NCBI GenBank assembly: GCA_946413815.1
Contig: CAMKMD010000021.1
Coordinates: forward strand, 1-54,341
Direction of reading: 5' to 3'
Source: an uncultured Ruminococcus sp.
Lineage (GTDB): Bacteria > Bacillota > Clostridia > Oscillospirales > Ruminococcaceae
DNA length: 54,341 nt
Shown: piece by piece, positions 35,126 to 42,827 of the stretch
Position numbering within the stretch: position 1 is the first letter of the stretch
Layout of the letters: every line of letters starts with the position of its first letter
Made by a program: the position numbers and the translations under genes
Notes under the pieces: generated by a model
What the model was told of the DNA's origin: nothing
Database searches by the model: none
Seen by the model: only the letters and a program-made list of their open reading frames with translations

Positions 35126-37117
35126 ATGAATAAAATCAGAAGAATGCTCAGCTGCTTAATGGCTGCTGTAATTGTAATGGCGTATATAGGTGTCATACCG
35201 ATAACGGCAGACGCCTCCGGATACAACATTTCTGCTGCAATAGCTTATGCTCATACATATTGGCAGAATTATAATCCGGCATATCATAATTGCAATCCCG
35301 ATGGCGGAGACTGTGCTAATTTCGTATCACAGTGTCTTGCTGCGGGAGGTCTGGAAGAGAACGGGACATGGAATCCGGACACATCGGCGTGGAAGTACTG
35401 TCCTGATATGGTCAAGTACCTTTCAGGCAAATATGAAGTAATAGACTACGCTGATGCGAGTGACATCCAGCTCGGTAATCCGGTGTTCTACTGGAACACA
35501 AGCAAGGGCAGATGGTCTCATGCTGCGATATGTACGGGCTTTAACGGAGATACTCCTTTAGTATCAGCTCATAATAAGGATCATATTGATTATGACTGGA
35601 AACTTGGCGGTTCTGCATACTGGGGAACAGAAAGAAGACTGACAGTACTTATTAATGAATATGGGCCTATCCCGATCCCTCCGGAACCGACTCCCTCAGA
35701 TGTCGAAGGTGCACTTTTCGATCATGTACTGTACTACAGCAAGTACTTTGATCTCTGGGAGGCATTCGGCGACAATGCAGAGGCGCTGTATAACCACTGG
35801 AAAAATAACGGTATACCTGAAGGTCGTGCAGGCAGCATTTTCCTGGATCTCGGCTTTTATGTGGATCAGCATCCGGATCTTGCGGCCACCTTCGGTGATG
35901 ATTACGCTGCGGCTTACGATCATTTCCTGAATCACGGATGTGAAGAAGGACGTGCCACTTCACTGGTCTATGACGGTAACTGGTACAGGGAGCATAATCC
36001 CGATCTTGCAGGATTTTCAGGCACAGATCTTTTCCTGCACTTTGTAAATCACGGAGTCTACGAGGGCAGACAGGCCTCTCCGTATTTCGACCCTTCCTAC
36101 TATCGTTCGTTGAATCCTGACCTTGATAAAGCTTACGGTGATAACTGGTACAACTATTATTATCACTACATGGCTTATGGATACGACGAGGGCAGAGAAT
36201 GTGTCGGTGCGATTAAATCGGTTAGTATATCCGATGTGACATCAGCCGGATACACAGTAACAGTACAGGTGGTGGATCAGAACAGAGTGAGCAAGGTGTG
36301 TGTGCCTGTGTGGACACAGGGCAGTGCGGCAACGGATTCTCAGGCTCAGGATGATCTTGCAAAGGACTGGCAGTCAAGAAACAAGGCAACTCTCACAGGT
36401 ACAAATACCTATACCTTTAAGGTCAAGACATCAGATCACAACAACGAGTCCGGAAAATACTGCAACGACGTCTATGTGTTTGAAGGTGACGAGATACTTG
36501 ACAACTGGAGCATAGAAACAGGTCATCGTACATACGCAGAAGTTCCGGCAGCAAAGTATAAAGTGACTTTCGATGCAAACGGAGGTACAGTCTCCAAGGG
36601 GTCGAAGGAAGTTACCCGGAACAGTACATACGGCGATATGCCGACACCTACAAGGAGCGGATATGAGTTCGAGGGCTGGTATACTGCAAAAACAGGCGGC
36701 ACAAGGATAATTGACAGCACTAAGGTAACGATAACGGGTGCTCAGACTCTGTATGCTCACTGGAAGGCTATCCCGGTCACAACGACAGCAAAACCTGTGA
36801 CCACAACAAAGGCGGCTGAAACAACTGTGCCGGTAACTACCACTACAGCAGCAACTGAGAAGACTCAGCCTGCTACAGAAGCAGATACTCTTCCGGCAGT
36901 CGCTGCTCAGGAGACAGCCTGCGATGCCAATGAAGACGGCAGGGTAAATGTTGCAGATGCAGTAGCTGTTCTTCAGTATGTAGCCAACAAGGAGAAGTAC
37001 TTTCTGACTGCACAGGGTGAAGCTAACGCCGATTGTGACGGAGTAAGCGGTATAACCGGCGGTGATGCTATCTACATACAGAAGGTAGATGCGGGCATAC
37101 TGAATGAAGCTGAATAA
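35126..37117 (+). CDS. Secreted Amidase_6-type hydrolase with cell-wall repeats and dockerin
   Basis: 663 residues. Signal peptide about 1-30. Residues 32-180 match the putative amidase domain (Amidase_6, NlpC/P60-like Cys hydrolase): Cys63 in [11 protein letters not shown], His132 in RWSHAAI, and SAHNKDH near 148. It probably cleaves peptidoglycan amide bonds. Four YY..PDL..AFGD repeats (about 195-370), a GBS Bsp-like domain, a Flg_new/InlB-type repeat ([13 protein letters not shown] ... [12 protein letters not shown], about 475-550), a Thr-rich linker and a C-terminal dockerin ([15 protein letters not shown] ... [17 protein letters not shown]) follow. The region from the repeats to the GBS Bsp-like domain is closely related to that of the M23 protein of cassette 1, including 79 of 80 identical bases at 35996-36075. 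Confidence 0.9.
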   Translation: MNKIRRMLSCLMAAVIVMAYIGVIPITADASGYNISAAIAYAHTYWQNYNPAYHNCNPDGGDCANFVSQCLAAGGLEENGTWNPDTSAWKYCPDMVKYLSGKYEVIDYADASDIQLGNPVFYWNTSKGRWSHAAICTGFNGDTPLVSAHNKDHIDYDWKLGGSAYWGTERRLTVLINEYGPIPIPPEPTPSDVEGALFDHVLYYSKYFDLWEAFGDNAEALYNHWKNNGIPEGRAGSIFLDLGFYVDQHPDLAATFGDDYAAAYDHFLNHGCEEGRATSLVYDGNWYREHNPDLAGFSGTDLFLHFVNHGVYEGRQASPYFDPSYYRSLNPDLDKAYGDNWYNYYYHYMAYGYDEGRECVGAIKSVSISDVTSAGYTVTVQVVDQNRVSKVCVPVWTQGSAATDSQAQDDLAKDWQSRNKATLTGTNTYTFKVKTSDHNNESGKYCNDVYVFEGDEILDNWSIETGHRTYAEVPAAKYKVTFDANGGTVSKGSKEVTRNSTYGDMPTPTRSGYEFEGWYTAKTGGTRIIDSTKVTITGAQTLYAHWKAIPVTTTAKPVTTTKAAETTVPVTTTTAATEKTQPATEADTLPAVAAQETACDANEDGRVNVADAVAVLQYVANKEKYFLTAQGEANADCDGVSGITGGDAIYIQKVDAGILNEAE

Positions 37118-37170
37118 AAGGTCAGTGTAATTACGCAGGCCTGCAATTTACAGTGAAGGGAGTGGTGCTT

Positions 37171-37215
37171 ATGTGGAGCTTAACTTCAGATCTGAACACA
37201 TTTAAATCAATTTGA
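37171..37215 (+). CDS. Possible 14-residue leader peptide before the C39 gene
   Basis: ATG preceded by GGGAG with an eight-base gap. It encodes MWSLTSDLNTFKSI and stops with TGA overlapping the GAGGAGG ribosome site of the next gene. That placement suits translational coupling, but chance is quite possible for so short a frame. Confidence 0.25.
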   Translation: MWSLTSDLNTFKSI

Positions 37216-37228
37216 GGAGGATATCACT

Positions 37229-38329
37229 ATGAAAAATATCAAGAGAATCAGTGCTTCGGCACTCACAGTACTTAGCCTTGCAGCTTGTATGGCTGCACCT
37301 GTTTCGGAAAGATTTCCGATGTCCGGAAAGTATTCACTTATCATGACACTCGATGCAGAGGCAGCAGGTGGACGTCTTTACAATCAGAGTGCTTCAAACT
37401 GGAGTAGCGATCTCCGGAAGTCCGGTTGTGGCCTGTTTTCAATGGCGAATGCAGTCTATGCACTCAACGGAAAGAAGATGGACATGAATACTCTCGCAAG
37501 CTGGGCAAAGAGCAACGGATACTGGAAGCCTGGTAACGGCGGAACTTACCGTAACTCTTTGTATGGCAATATTACCGCAAAATACGGCAGTACATACGGC
37601 TTCAAGGTCGGTACAAAGAAGTATGGCAATATAAAAGACACTACTCTTATTAATCACCTCAAAAATGGCGGAGTTGCTGTTGCTCATGTCGGAAAAGCCG
37701 GTGTCAACGGTCATTTCATTGCCATTACAGGTTATAACAGCAGCAATGGCACCTATCATGTCATCGACAGCGTGAACCGTTGTGCGGGCAGCAGTGGAGA
37801 TGCGTGGAGATCGGCATCCTTCCTCAGTTCCACAAGCAACAGCTCGTCCACAAGGGTTGATTGGTTTGCACTTATATCACGCACATCAACTCCTCAGCCC
37901 ACGCCTTCAACCGGATGTTTCCCGAAGTATACGGGCTCCTCCGGAAGCATAGCTGAAGCACTTAATGCTGTAGGCGCTGATGGCTCCTATGCTTACAGAA
38001 AGACTATCGCTGCAGCAAACGGCATCAGTAATTACTCCGGTACAGCCGCTCAGAACACCACGATGCTGAACAAGCTCAAGGCAGGCACACTCAAGAAGCC
38101 GGGGACTAACAGTTCATCAGGCAATACCAATACTAAAAACTACTTCCCGAAGTACACAGGTTCTTCCGGTAGTATAGCTGAGGCTCTCAAGGCTGTGGGT
38201 GCTGATGGCTCTTATTCGTACCGTAAGACGATCGCCGCAGCAAACGGCATCAGCAACTACTCCGGTACGGCAGCTCAGAATACAACGATGCTGAATAAGC
38301 TCAAGGCAGGTTCTCTTATCAAGCCCTGA
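37229..38329 (+). CDS. Secreted C39-like cysteine peptidase with two lysin-type repeats
   Basis: 366 residues. The N-terminus is signal-peptide-like with a Cys in LSLAACMAAP, which could also be a lipobox. The peptidase domain (about 50-215) is of the C39_2 papain-like type: Cys67 in KSGCGLFSMANAV, His162 in VNGHFIAITGY and Asp180 in YHVIDS. The C-terminus is two nearly identical roughly 60-residue repeats starting with FPKYTGSSGSIAEAL and ending with AAQNTTMLNKLKAG, a cell-wall-binding repeat found in clostridial amidases and phage lysins. Unlike its neighbours it has no dockerin, so it is probably held by the wall itself. It lies 111 bases after the amidase-dockerin gene, on the same strand. 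Confidence 0.82.
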   Translation: MKNIKRISASALTVLSLAACMAAPVSERFPMSGKYSLIMTLDAEAAGGRLYNQSASNWSSDLRKSGCGLFSMANAVYALNGKKMDMNTLASWAKSNGYWKPGNGGTYRNSLYGNITAKYGSTYGFKVGTKKYGNIKDTTLINHLKNGGVAVAHVGKAGVNGHFIAITGYNSSNGTYHVIDSVNRCAGSSGDAWRSASFLSSTSNSSSTRVDWFALISRTSTPQPTPSTGCFPKYTGSSGSIAEALNAVGADGSYAYRKTIAAANGISNYSGTAAQNTTMLNKLKAGTLKKPGTNSSSGNTNTKNYFPKYTGSSGSIAEALKAVGADGSYSYRKTIAAANGISNYSGTAAQNTTMLNKLKAGSLIKP

Positions 38330-38340
38330 ATACACATATA

Positions 38341-38363
38341 AAGGCGGTCTTAGTGACCGCCTT
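38341..38363. terminator. Bidirectional terminator between convergent hydrolase genes
   Basis: AAGGCGGTC-TTAGT-GACCGCCTT, nine-bp perfect stem, between the C39 gene and the leftward CHAP gene. Confidence 0.8.
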
Positions 38364-38400
38364 TATATGTCTTCTATAGTTGCTTTCGAGATATAATCTG

Positions 38401-39969
38401 TCAGGTACTAAGTATCCCCGCATCGATCTTCTGTATCGTTATTGCATCATTGCCGCTTATACCTGCGACACCGTCGCAGTCCGCATTCTCCAGCGCCGGA
38501 CCAATGAGCGGATACTTCGTCTGATTGGATATGTACTGCATAACGGCAACGGCATCAGATACATTCACCTTACCGTCGCAGTTTGCGTCGCCTTTCATAG
38601 TTGCCTTCGGAGATTCCACGTCTTCGACGATGACTCTGCACTTGCTGCTTTCATCGCCGTACACCGCATAGATATCAGCCTCACCGGAAGCAACAGCCGT
38701 GATTATGCCGTCTTTTACAGTTGCTGTCTTTGTATTTGAGCTTGTCCATCTGACCTCCTCGCCTGACAGTCCGGGTATTATGGCCTCACAGCTGTCTCCC
38801 GGCTTCATTATGATCTCTTCGGGGACTATCCTCATAGAAGCAGACTCCGTGCCGGGCTCCGCTGATTCTGTGGCCGGTTCGGTATCCTGCGGAACTAACC
38901 TCCACCTCTGATCCCTGTTGTCCTCTCTGTATCTCTGAAGAGTAACATGGGTATAGCCGTTCCTCTCTGCAAGTCCGAACACAAGGCTCTCGTCACAGGC
39001 ACTTGTTATAACGTATTCTCCGTCACCGACAGGCAGCAGCCTGAACTTCTGCGTATTGTTGTTTACGGTTTTAAAACCGGTTATATCACGCCCGGCTCTG
39101 ACATCTGCTTCGGTCTCCGCCCATACATTGACAGAGATACTGCTGTCATAACCGCTTGCAAGCCGGTATACCCCGTCATCAAGAGCGGTAATGATAAACA
39201 GCTGTTCCGGTGAGTCGTCCCCGGTACAGGCTATCATCGGGTAGTAACCTCCGCCCTGAATCCACCCGTAGGCATAGTTCAGGTTCTTCTCAGCGCCGCA
39301 GTTCTCTATGATATATATACCGTCAGTGAGCGGAGGAACAGTATCATCATAAACGGGTAGGGTTATCTCTTCCGGTATGCTGTCGTATTCCGGCACTCCG
39401 TAGCCTATGATGTATGCGTCATCAAGAGCGTATTCCTTAGCCCTGACCTCATCAGCACTGTTACCCTCGATCGTGTAAACGATCCCGTCAGAGCAGCCGG
39501 ACACTATGCCTACATGACTTGGCTTATTGACTGCATGATCATTGCTGAAATAGATGATATCTCCCTTCTGAGGCTCATAGTTTCCGCCGTAACCTGCGGC
39601 ATTCTCCCACCGTCCTCTGTGTTTGAAAAAGTCTGAGCCTGTATATGTACCTGGAACTCTCGGGATAATATCCACCGATATACCAGCCTGATAAGCACAC
39701 CACGATACAAAGGAATGACACCATGCATACCCGTAGCCGTCCGCCGGACAGTCCGGCAGTGAACCGACAAAATGGTTATACGGCGTTTCTCCTTCCGGGT
39801 CTTCATGATAGCCTATCTGAGTTTCAGCAACTGCTACGATGTCCTCACGCTGATCACCGGTATTGATGTGGGTATTCTCGAAATCTGCGAATGTACTGAG
39901 CGGTACAGCGGGGAAAGCTGTTATCATCAGCACTGCGCTCAATGCTGCGGCAAGTATTCTCCTGTTCAT
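38401..39969 (-). CDS. Secreted CHAP amidase with ricin-type lectin, Ig-like domain and dockerin
   Basis: 522 residues. Signal peptide about 1-28. CHAP domain (about 40-200) with catalytic Cys84 in YAWCHSFVSWC and His152 in PSHVGIVSG; such domains act as peptidoglycan amidases or endopeptidases. A ricin B-like beta-trefoil (about 210-360) with NYAYGWIQGGGYYPMI and QRWRLVP suggests sugar binding. A Big_2 Ig-like domain (about 378-450) precedes the dockerin (about 455-522: GDANCDGKVNVSDAV ... ADCDGVAGISGNDA). It follows the larger CHAP gene on the same strand, with a hairpin between. The ATG follows AGGAGG. The end of the gene is the donor or twin of the truncated dockerin at 28542-28668. Confidence 0.9.
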   Translation of the reverse strand: MNRRILAAALSAVLMITAFPAVPLSTFADFENTHINTGDQREDIVAVAETQIGYHEDPEGETPYNHFVGSLPDCPADGYGYAWCHSFVSWCAYQAGISVDIIPRVPGTYTGSDFFKHRGRWENAAGYGGNYEPQKGDIIYFSNDHAVNKPSHVGIVSGCSDGIVYTIEGNSADEVRAKEYALDDAYIIGYGVPEYDSIPEEITLPVYDDTVPPLTDGIYIIENCGAEKNLNYAYGWIQGGGYYPMIACTGDDSPEQLFIITALDDGVYRLASGYDSSISVNVWAETEADVRAGRDITGFKTVNNNTQKFRLLPVGDGEYVITSACDESLVFGLAERNGYTHVTLQRYREDNRDQRWRLVPQDTEPATESAEPGTESASMRIVPEEIIMKPGDSCEAIIPGLSGEEVRWTSSNTKTATVKDGIITAVASGEADIYAVYGDESSKCRVIVEDVESPKATMKGDANCDGKVNVSDAVAVMQYISNQTKYPLIGPALENADCDGVAGISGNDAITIQKIDAGILST

Positions 39970-39994
39970 AACATACCTCCTGTAGTATAAGACT

Positions 39995-40016
39995 GCCTCC
40001 GGCTTTTGCCGGAGGC
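39995..40016 (-). terminator. Hairpin between the two CHAP genes
   Basis: GCCTCCGGC-TTTT-GCCGGAGGC, a perfect nine-bp stem downstream of the larger CHAP gene. The T tract after it is weak, so partial read-through is likely. Confidence 0.6.
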
Positions 40017-40050
40017 GTTCTTCGTAATGTCATCCTGCTTCAGATGTAAC

Positions 40051-42216
40051 TCAGAATGACTGGATTATGCCTGCATCGATTTTCTGTATCATGATCGCAT
40101 CATTGCCGCTGATGCCTTCCACACCGTCACAGTCTGCATTTGCAAGACCGGCATCTGTGAGAGCGTACTTTGTGTGGTTGGAGATGTACTGCATTACAGC
40201 GACTGCATCTGCCACATTGACCTTGCTGTCGCCGTTTGCATCGCCCTTCATCGTTGCCTTGGGGGCTTCTGTTGCCTTGGGAGTATCAGCCACGACAGTG
40301 ACCTTGCAGCTGCAGCTCTCTCCGCCGCTTACAGCAAATATCTCAGCCTCACCTGCGCCGACTGCTGTTACTACGCCGTCCTTGACTGCTGCGGCCTTGG
40401 TGTTGGAGCTTGTCCACTTGACTGTCTTGTCAGGAGCGTTGAGAACGAGAAGCTCGTTTGTGTCGCCGGCCTTCATGGTTATCTCAGCAGGGAGTATCTT
40501 CATGGCAGCCTTTGTGGTTGCGGGAACTGTAGTTGTAGGCTTTGCTGTGGTAGCTGCGGGCTTTGCAGTTGCGGGAGCCGCAGTAGTGGTAGTTGCAGGC
40601 TTGGCTGTAGTTGCCGGAGCCTTGGTAGTTACGGGCTTGGGAGCCTCTGTAGCCTTAGGAGCATCAAGTGAGTTGAGCTTCCATCTCTGGTTCTTGTTGC
40701 CCTCGTTGTAGGTCTCAAGAACGATGTGAGTGTAGCCGTTTCTCTCAACGAGACCGAACACAAGACCGCAGTCCTGACCGCTTTCGATTACATACTCACC
40801 ATTGCCTACGGGTACGAAGTAGAAGGTCTGTGTGTTGTTGTTCTCACTGCTGAATCCTGTGATGTCGCAGCCGGCCTTGACGTCGGACTCGGTGCCTGCC
40901 CAGACATTCATGGAGATTCCGCCGTCATATCCGCTTGTTACAAGGTACTTGCCGCCACTGAGATGCTTGAGGTTGAAGGTCTGCTCAGGTGAGCCGTCCT
41001 TATCACAGACTATCATGGGATAGTAGCTGTTGCCTGCCTTCCAGCCGTAAGCATAGTTCATGTACTTGCCGGTGCCGGAATTGATGACGTTGTACTTGCC
41101 GTCAGATACTGTAGAATTGAATGTGGGCTCGGGAGCGATAGGCTTTTCACCGTTTGCCGGCTGCATTGATGCCTCTACGCCTTCGAGGTTCCAGACCTGA
41201 TTTCTGTTGTTCTTATCGTATGCCTGAAGAACTACGTGAGTGTAGCCGTTTCTCTCTTCCGTACCGAGAACGAGCTTGCTGTTCTGACCGCTCTCAATAA
41301 GGAACTCATCGCTGCCAATGGGGACTATGTAGAATTTCTGTGTGTTGTCGTTCTGACTGCTGAATCCTGTGATATCACAGCCGAGTGTAACATCTGATTC
41401 TGTAGATGCCCAGACGTTCATGGAAATGCCGCTGTTATAGCCGCTTGTGATGCGGTACTTGTCACTGCCGAGACCGTTTATATTGAATTTCTGCTCCGGG
41501 GAATTGTCCTTGTCACAAACAATCATGGGATAGTAGCTGTTGCCTGCTTTCCAGCCGTAAGCGTAGTTCATATACTTTCCTGTGCCCACGTTCTTGATGC
41601 AGCAGGTGCCGTCAGATATAACACACTTTCCGTCGGGCTGGGGAGGTGTGGGAAGGTCACCTGTGCCGAAATTCGGGTGGATGAATACAGTGAACTTAGA
41701 CTTGTCTCTCGGAGGATCAGGAGTTCTTGCGTTGGGATTTCCGAAGTGATCTGTCCAGTAGTTAGTCTCGGCAGTAATTACACTGTTGCCGTTCACACTG
41801 ATAACTATTCCTGTATGCCCATTGTCACTTGCTCCTCCAACATTCCTACCCTGAACGAATATATCTCCAGGTCTCGGATTATTATCCTTTGTCCATCCGG
41901 CAGGAAGGCTCCATGAAGCATACTCATATGCGTTGAGAGAGGGAACATTTTCACCTAAAAATTTACCATATGCATAGACAAGATCCACGCACTGACAACC
42001 CCATACACCGTCTGGATTTTCATGCCAGCCCTCGGCGACACGGGCCTTTGCCCAGTTGACAGCATCCTGCTGAGAGATGCCCGCCTTCACAGCCGAAGCA
42101 GTTATCTCAGTACCTGCAGTGTGCCTTGTGTTTGCGGGTGAGATGACTGATCCGAAGCAGATCATTGCTGCCATTGCAGCTGATACCATACGTCTGTAGT
42201 TTCTTGTAGTTTTCAT
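40051..42216 (-). CDS. Secreted CHAP amidase with two ricin-type lectin domains, Ig-like domain and dockerin
   Basis: 721 residues. A signal peptide-like N-terminus, then CHAP (about 45-190) with Cys76 in WGCQCVDLVYAYG and His134 in DNGHTGIVIS. Two tandem ricin B-like trefoils (about 205-355 and 370-515) share NYAYGWKAGNSYYPMIVCDK almost word for word. A Thr/Ala linker, a Big_2 domain (about 575-645) and a dockerin (about 655-721: GDANGDSKVNVADAV ... GISGNDAIMIQKIDAG) follow. It is a paralogue of the 38401-39969 protein with one lectin domain more. The start at 42216 has TGGAGG seven to eight bases upstream. The unknown gene at 42252-42584 is 35 bases upstream on the same strand, so they form an operon. 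Confidence 0.9.
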   Translation of the reverse strand: MKTTRNYRRMVSAAMAAMICFGSVISPANTRHTAGTEITASAVKAGISQQDAVNWAKARVAEGWHENPDGVWGCQCVDLVYAYGKFLGENVPSLNAYEYASWSLPAGWTKDNNPRPGDIFVQGRNVGGASDNGHTGIVISVNGNSVITAETNYWTDHFGNPNARTPDPPRDKSKFTVFIHPNFGTGDLPTPPQPDGKCVISDGTCCIKNVGTGKYMNYAYGWKAGNSYYPMIVCDKDNSPEQKFNINGLGSDKYRITSGYNSGISMNVWASTESDVTLGCDITGFSSQNDNTQKFYIVPIGSDEFLIESGQNSKLVLGTEERNGYTHVVLQAYDKNNRNQVWNLEGVEASMQPANGEKPIAPEPTFNSTVSDGKYNVINSGTGKYMNYAYGWKAGNSYYPMIVCDKDGSPEQTFNLKHLSGGKYLVTSGYDGGISMNVWAGTESDVKAGCDITGFSSENNNTQTFYFVPVGNGEYVIESGQDCGLVFGLVERNGYTHIVLETYNEGNKNQRWKLNSLDAPKATEAPKPVTTKAPATTAKPATTTTAAPATAKPAATTAKPTTTVPATTKAAMKILPAEITMKAGDTNELLVLNAPDKTVKWTSSNTKAAAVKDGVVTAVGAGEAEIFAVSGGESCSCKVTVVADTPKATEAPKATMKGDANGDSKVNVADAVAVMQYISNHTKYALTDAGLANADCDGVEGISGNDAIMIQKIDAGIIQSF

Positions 42217-42251
42217 AAGATTACCTCCATAAAATATAATTGTTATTTCGC

Positions 42252-42584
42252 TTACGCCTCTCTGAGACGCTCAGCGATAAGATCGCCTTTGGTGATGCTC
42301 TCCTCAAGGGAGAACTCGTCTGATCCGACAGCACTGATGAATACGCTCGTCCTTCCGAAGCATTCGTCAGCTACTATCTGTACACACCATCCTGTCCCGT
42401 TCTCTTCTCCGAAGAATACATATCCTATCTCCGGCGGGGTATCCTTGACTCCGTCTTTCAGCTCCGGAAATATCAGTTTCTCAGCGGATGCGCCGAGCTC
42501 CTTCTGTATACTGAACAGCCGGAGAAGGATATCTGCGGGATGGAGTGATGTGATGAATTCCGTGATCTTTTCACCTTCCTTCAT
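42252..42584 (-). CDS. Unknown 110-residue cytoplasmic protein
   Basis: No family recognised. The product has no signal peptide or membrane span and is acidic with a helical start (EKITEFITSLHPADILLRLF) and a beta-rich middle (IGYVFFGEENGTGWCVQIVA). An ATG with CGGAGGTG upstream and a well-formed promoter support it as a real gene. It is the first gene of an operon with the CHAP-dockerin gene, so it may act in regulating, chaperoning or countering that enzyme, but nothing in the sequence demonstrates this. Confidence 0.7.
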   Translation of the reverse strand: MKEGEKITEFITSLHPADILLRLFSIQKELGASAEKLIFPELKDGVKDTPPEIGYVFFGEENGTGWCVQIVADECFGRTSVFISAVGSDEFSLEESITKGDLIAERLREA

Positions 42585-42618
42585 GTTTCTTCACCTCCGT
42601 TCCTCTTGGTGTGATTCC

Positions 42619-42647
42619 ATTATAGCTTTTGGTTTATGGAAAAACAA
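42619..42647 (-). promoter_or_regulatory. Promoter of the unknown gene/CHAP operon
   Basis: Minus strand TTGTTT (42642-42647), 17 bases, TATAAT (42619-42624). Confidence 0.75.
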
Positions 42648-42729
42648 CGAGGTTTTAAGGACTATTTTTCGTTCTTTGGGGAAAAGAGGAAAAGCAGACG
42701 GAAACAAGAGAAGGCTGCGGGCAAAAGTA

Positions 42730-42758
42730 TTGAAAAACGGCGAAAAATGTGGTATAAT
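42730..42758 (+). promoter_or_regulatory. Promoter of TPR gene 2
   Basis: TTGAAA (42730-42735), 17 bases, TATAAT (42753-42758), nearly identical to the promoter of TPR gene 1 including the transcribed leader. Confidence 0.85.
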
Positions 42759-42827
42759 CAGAATTAACAGAAAAAGTGAAAAATGGAAAGATGTGAAGAA
42801 AACGCTGGAAAAAAACAGGAGGTAAGT

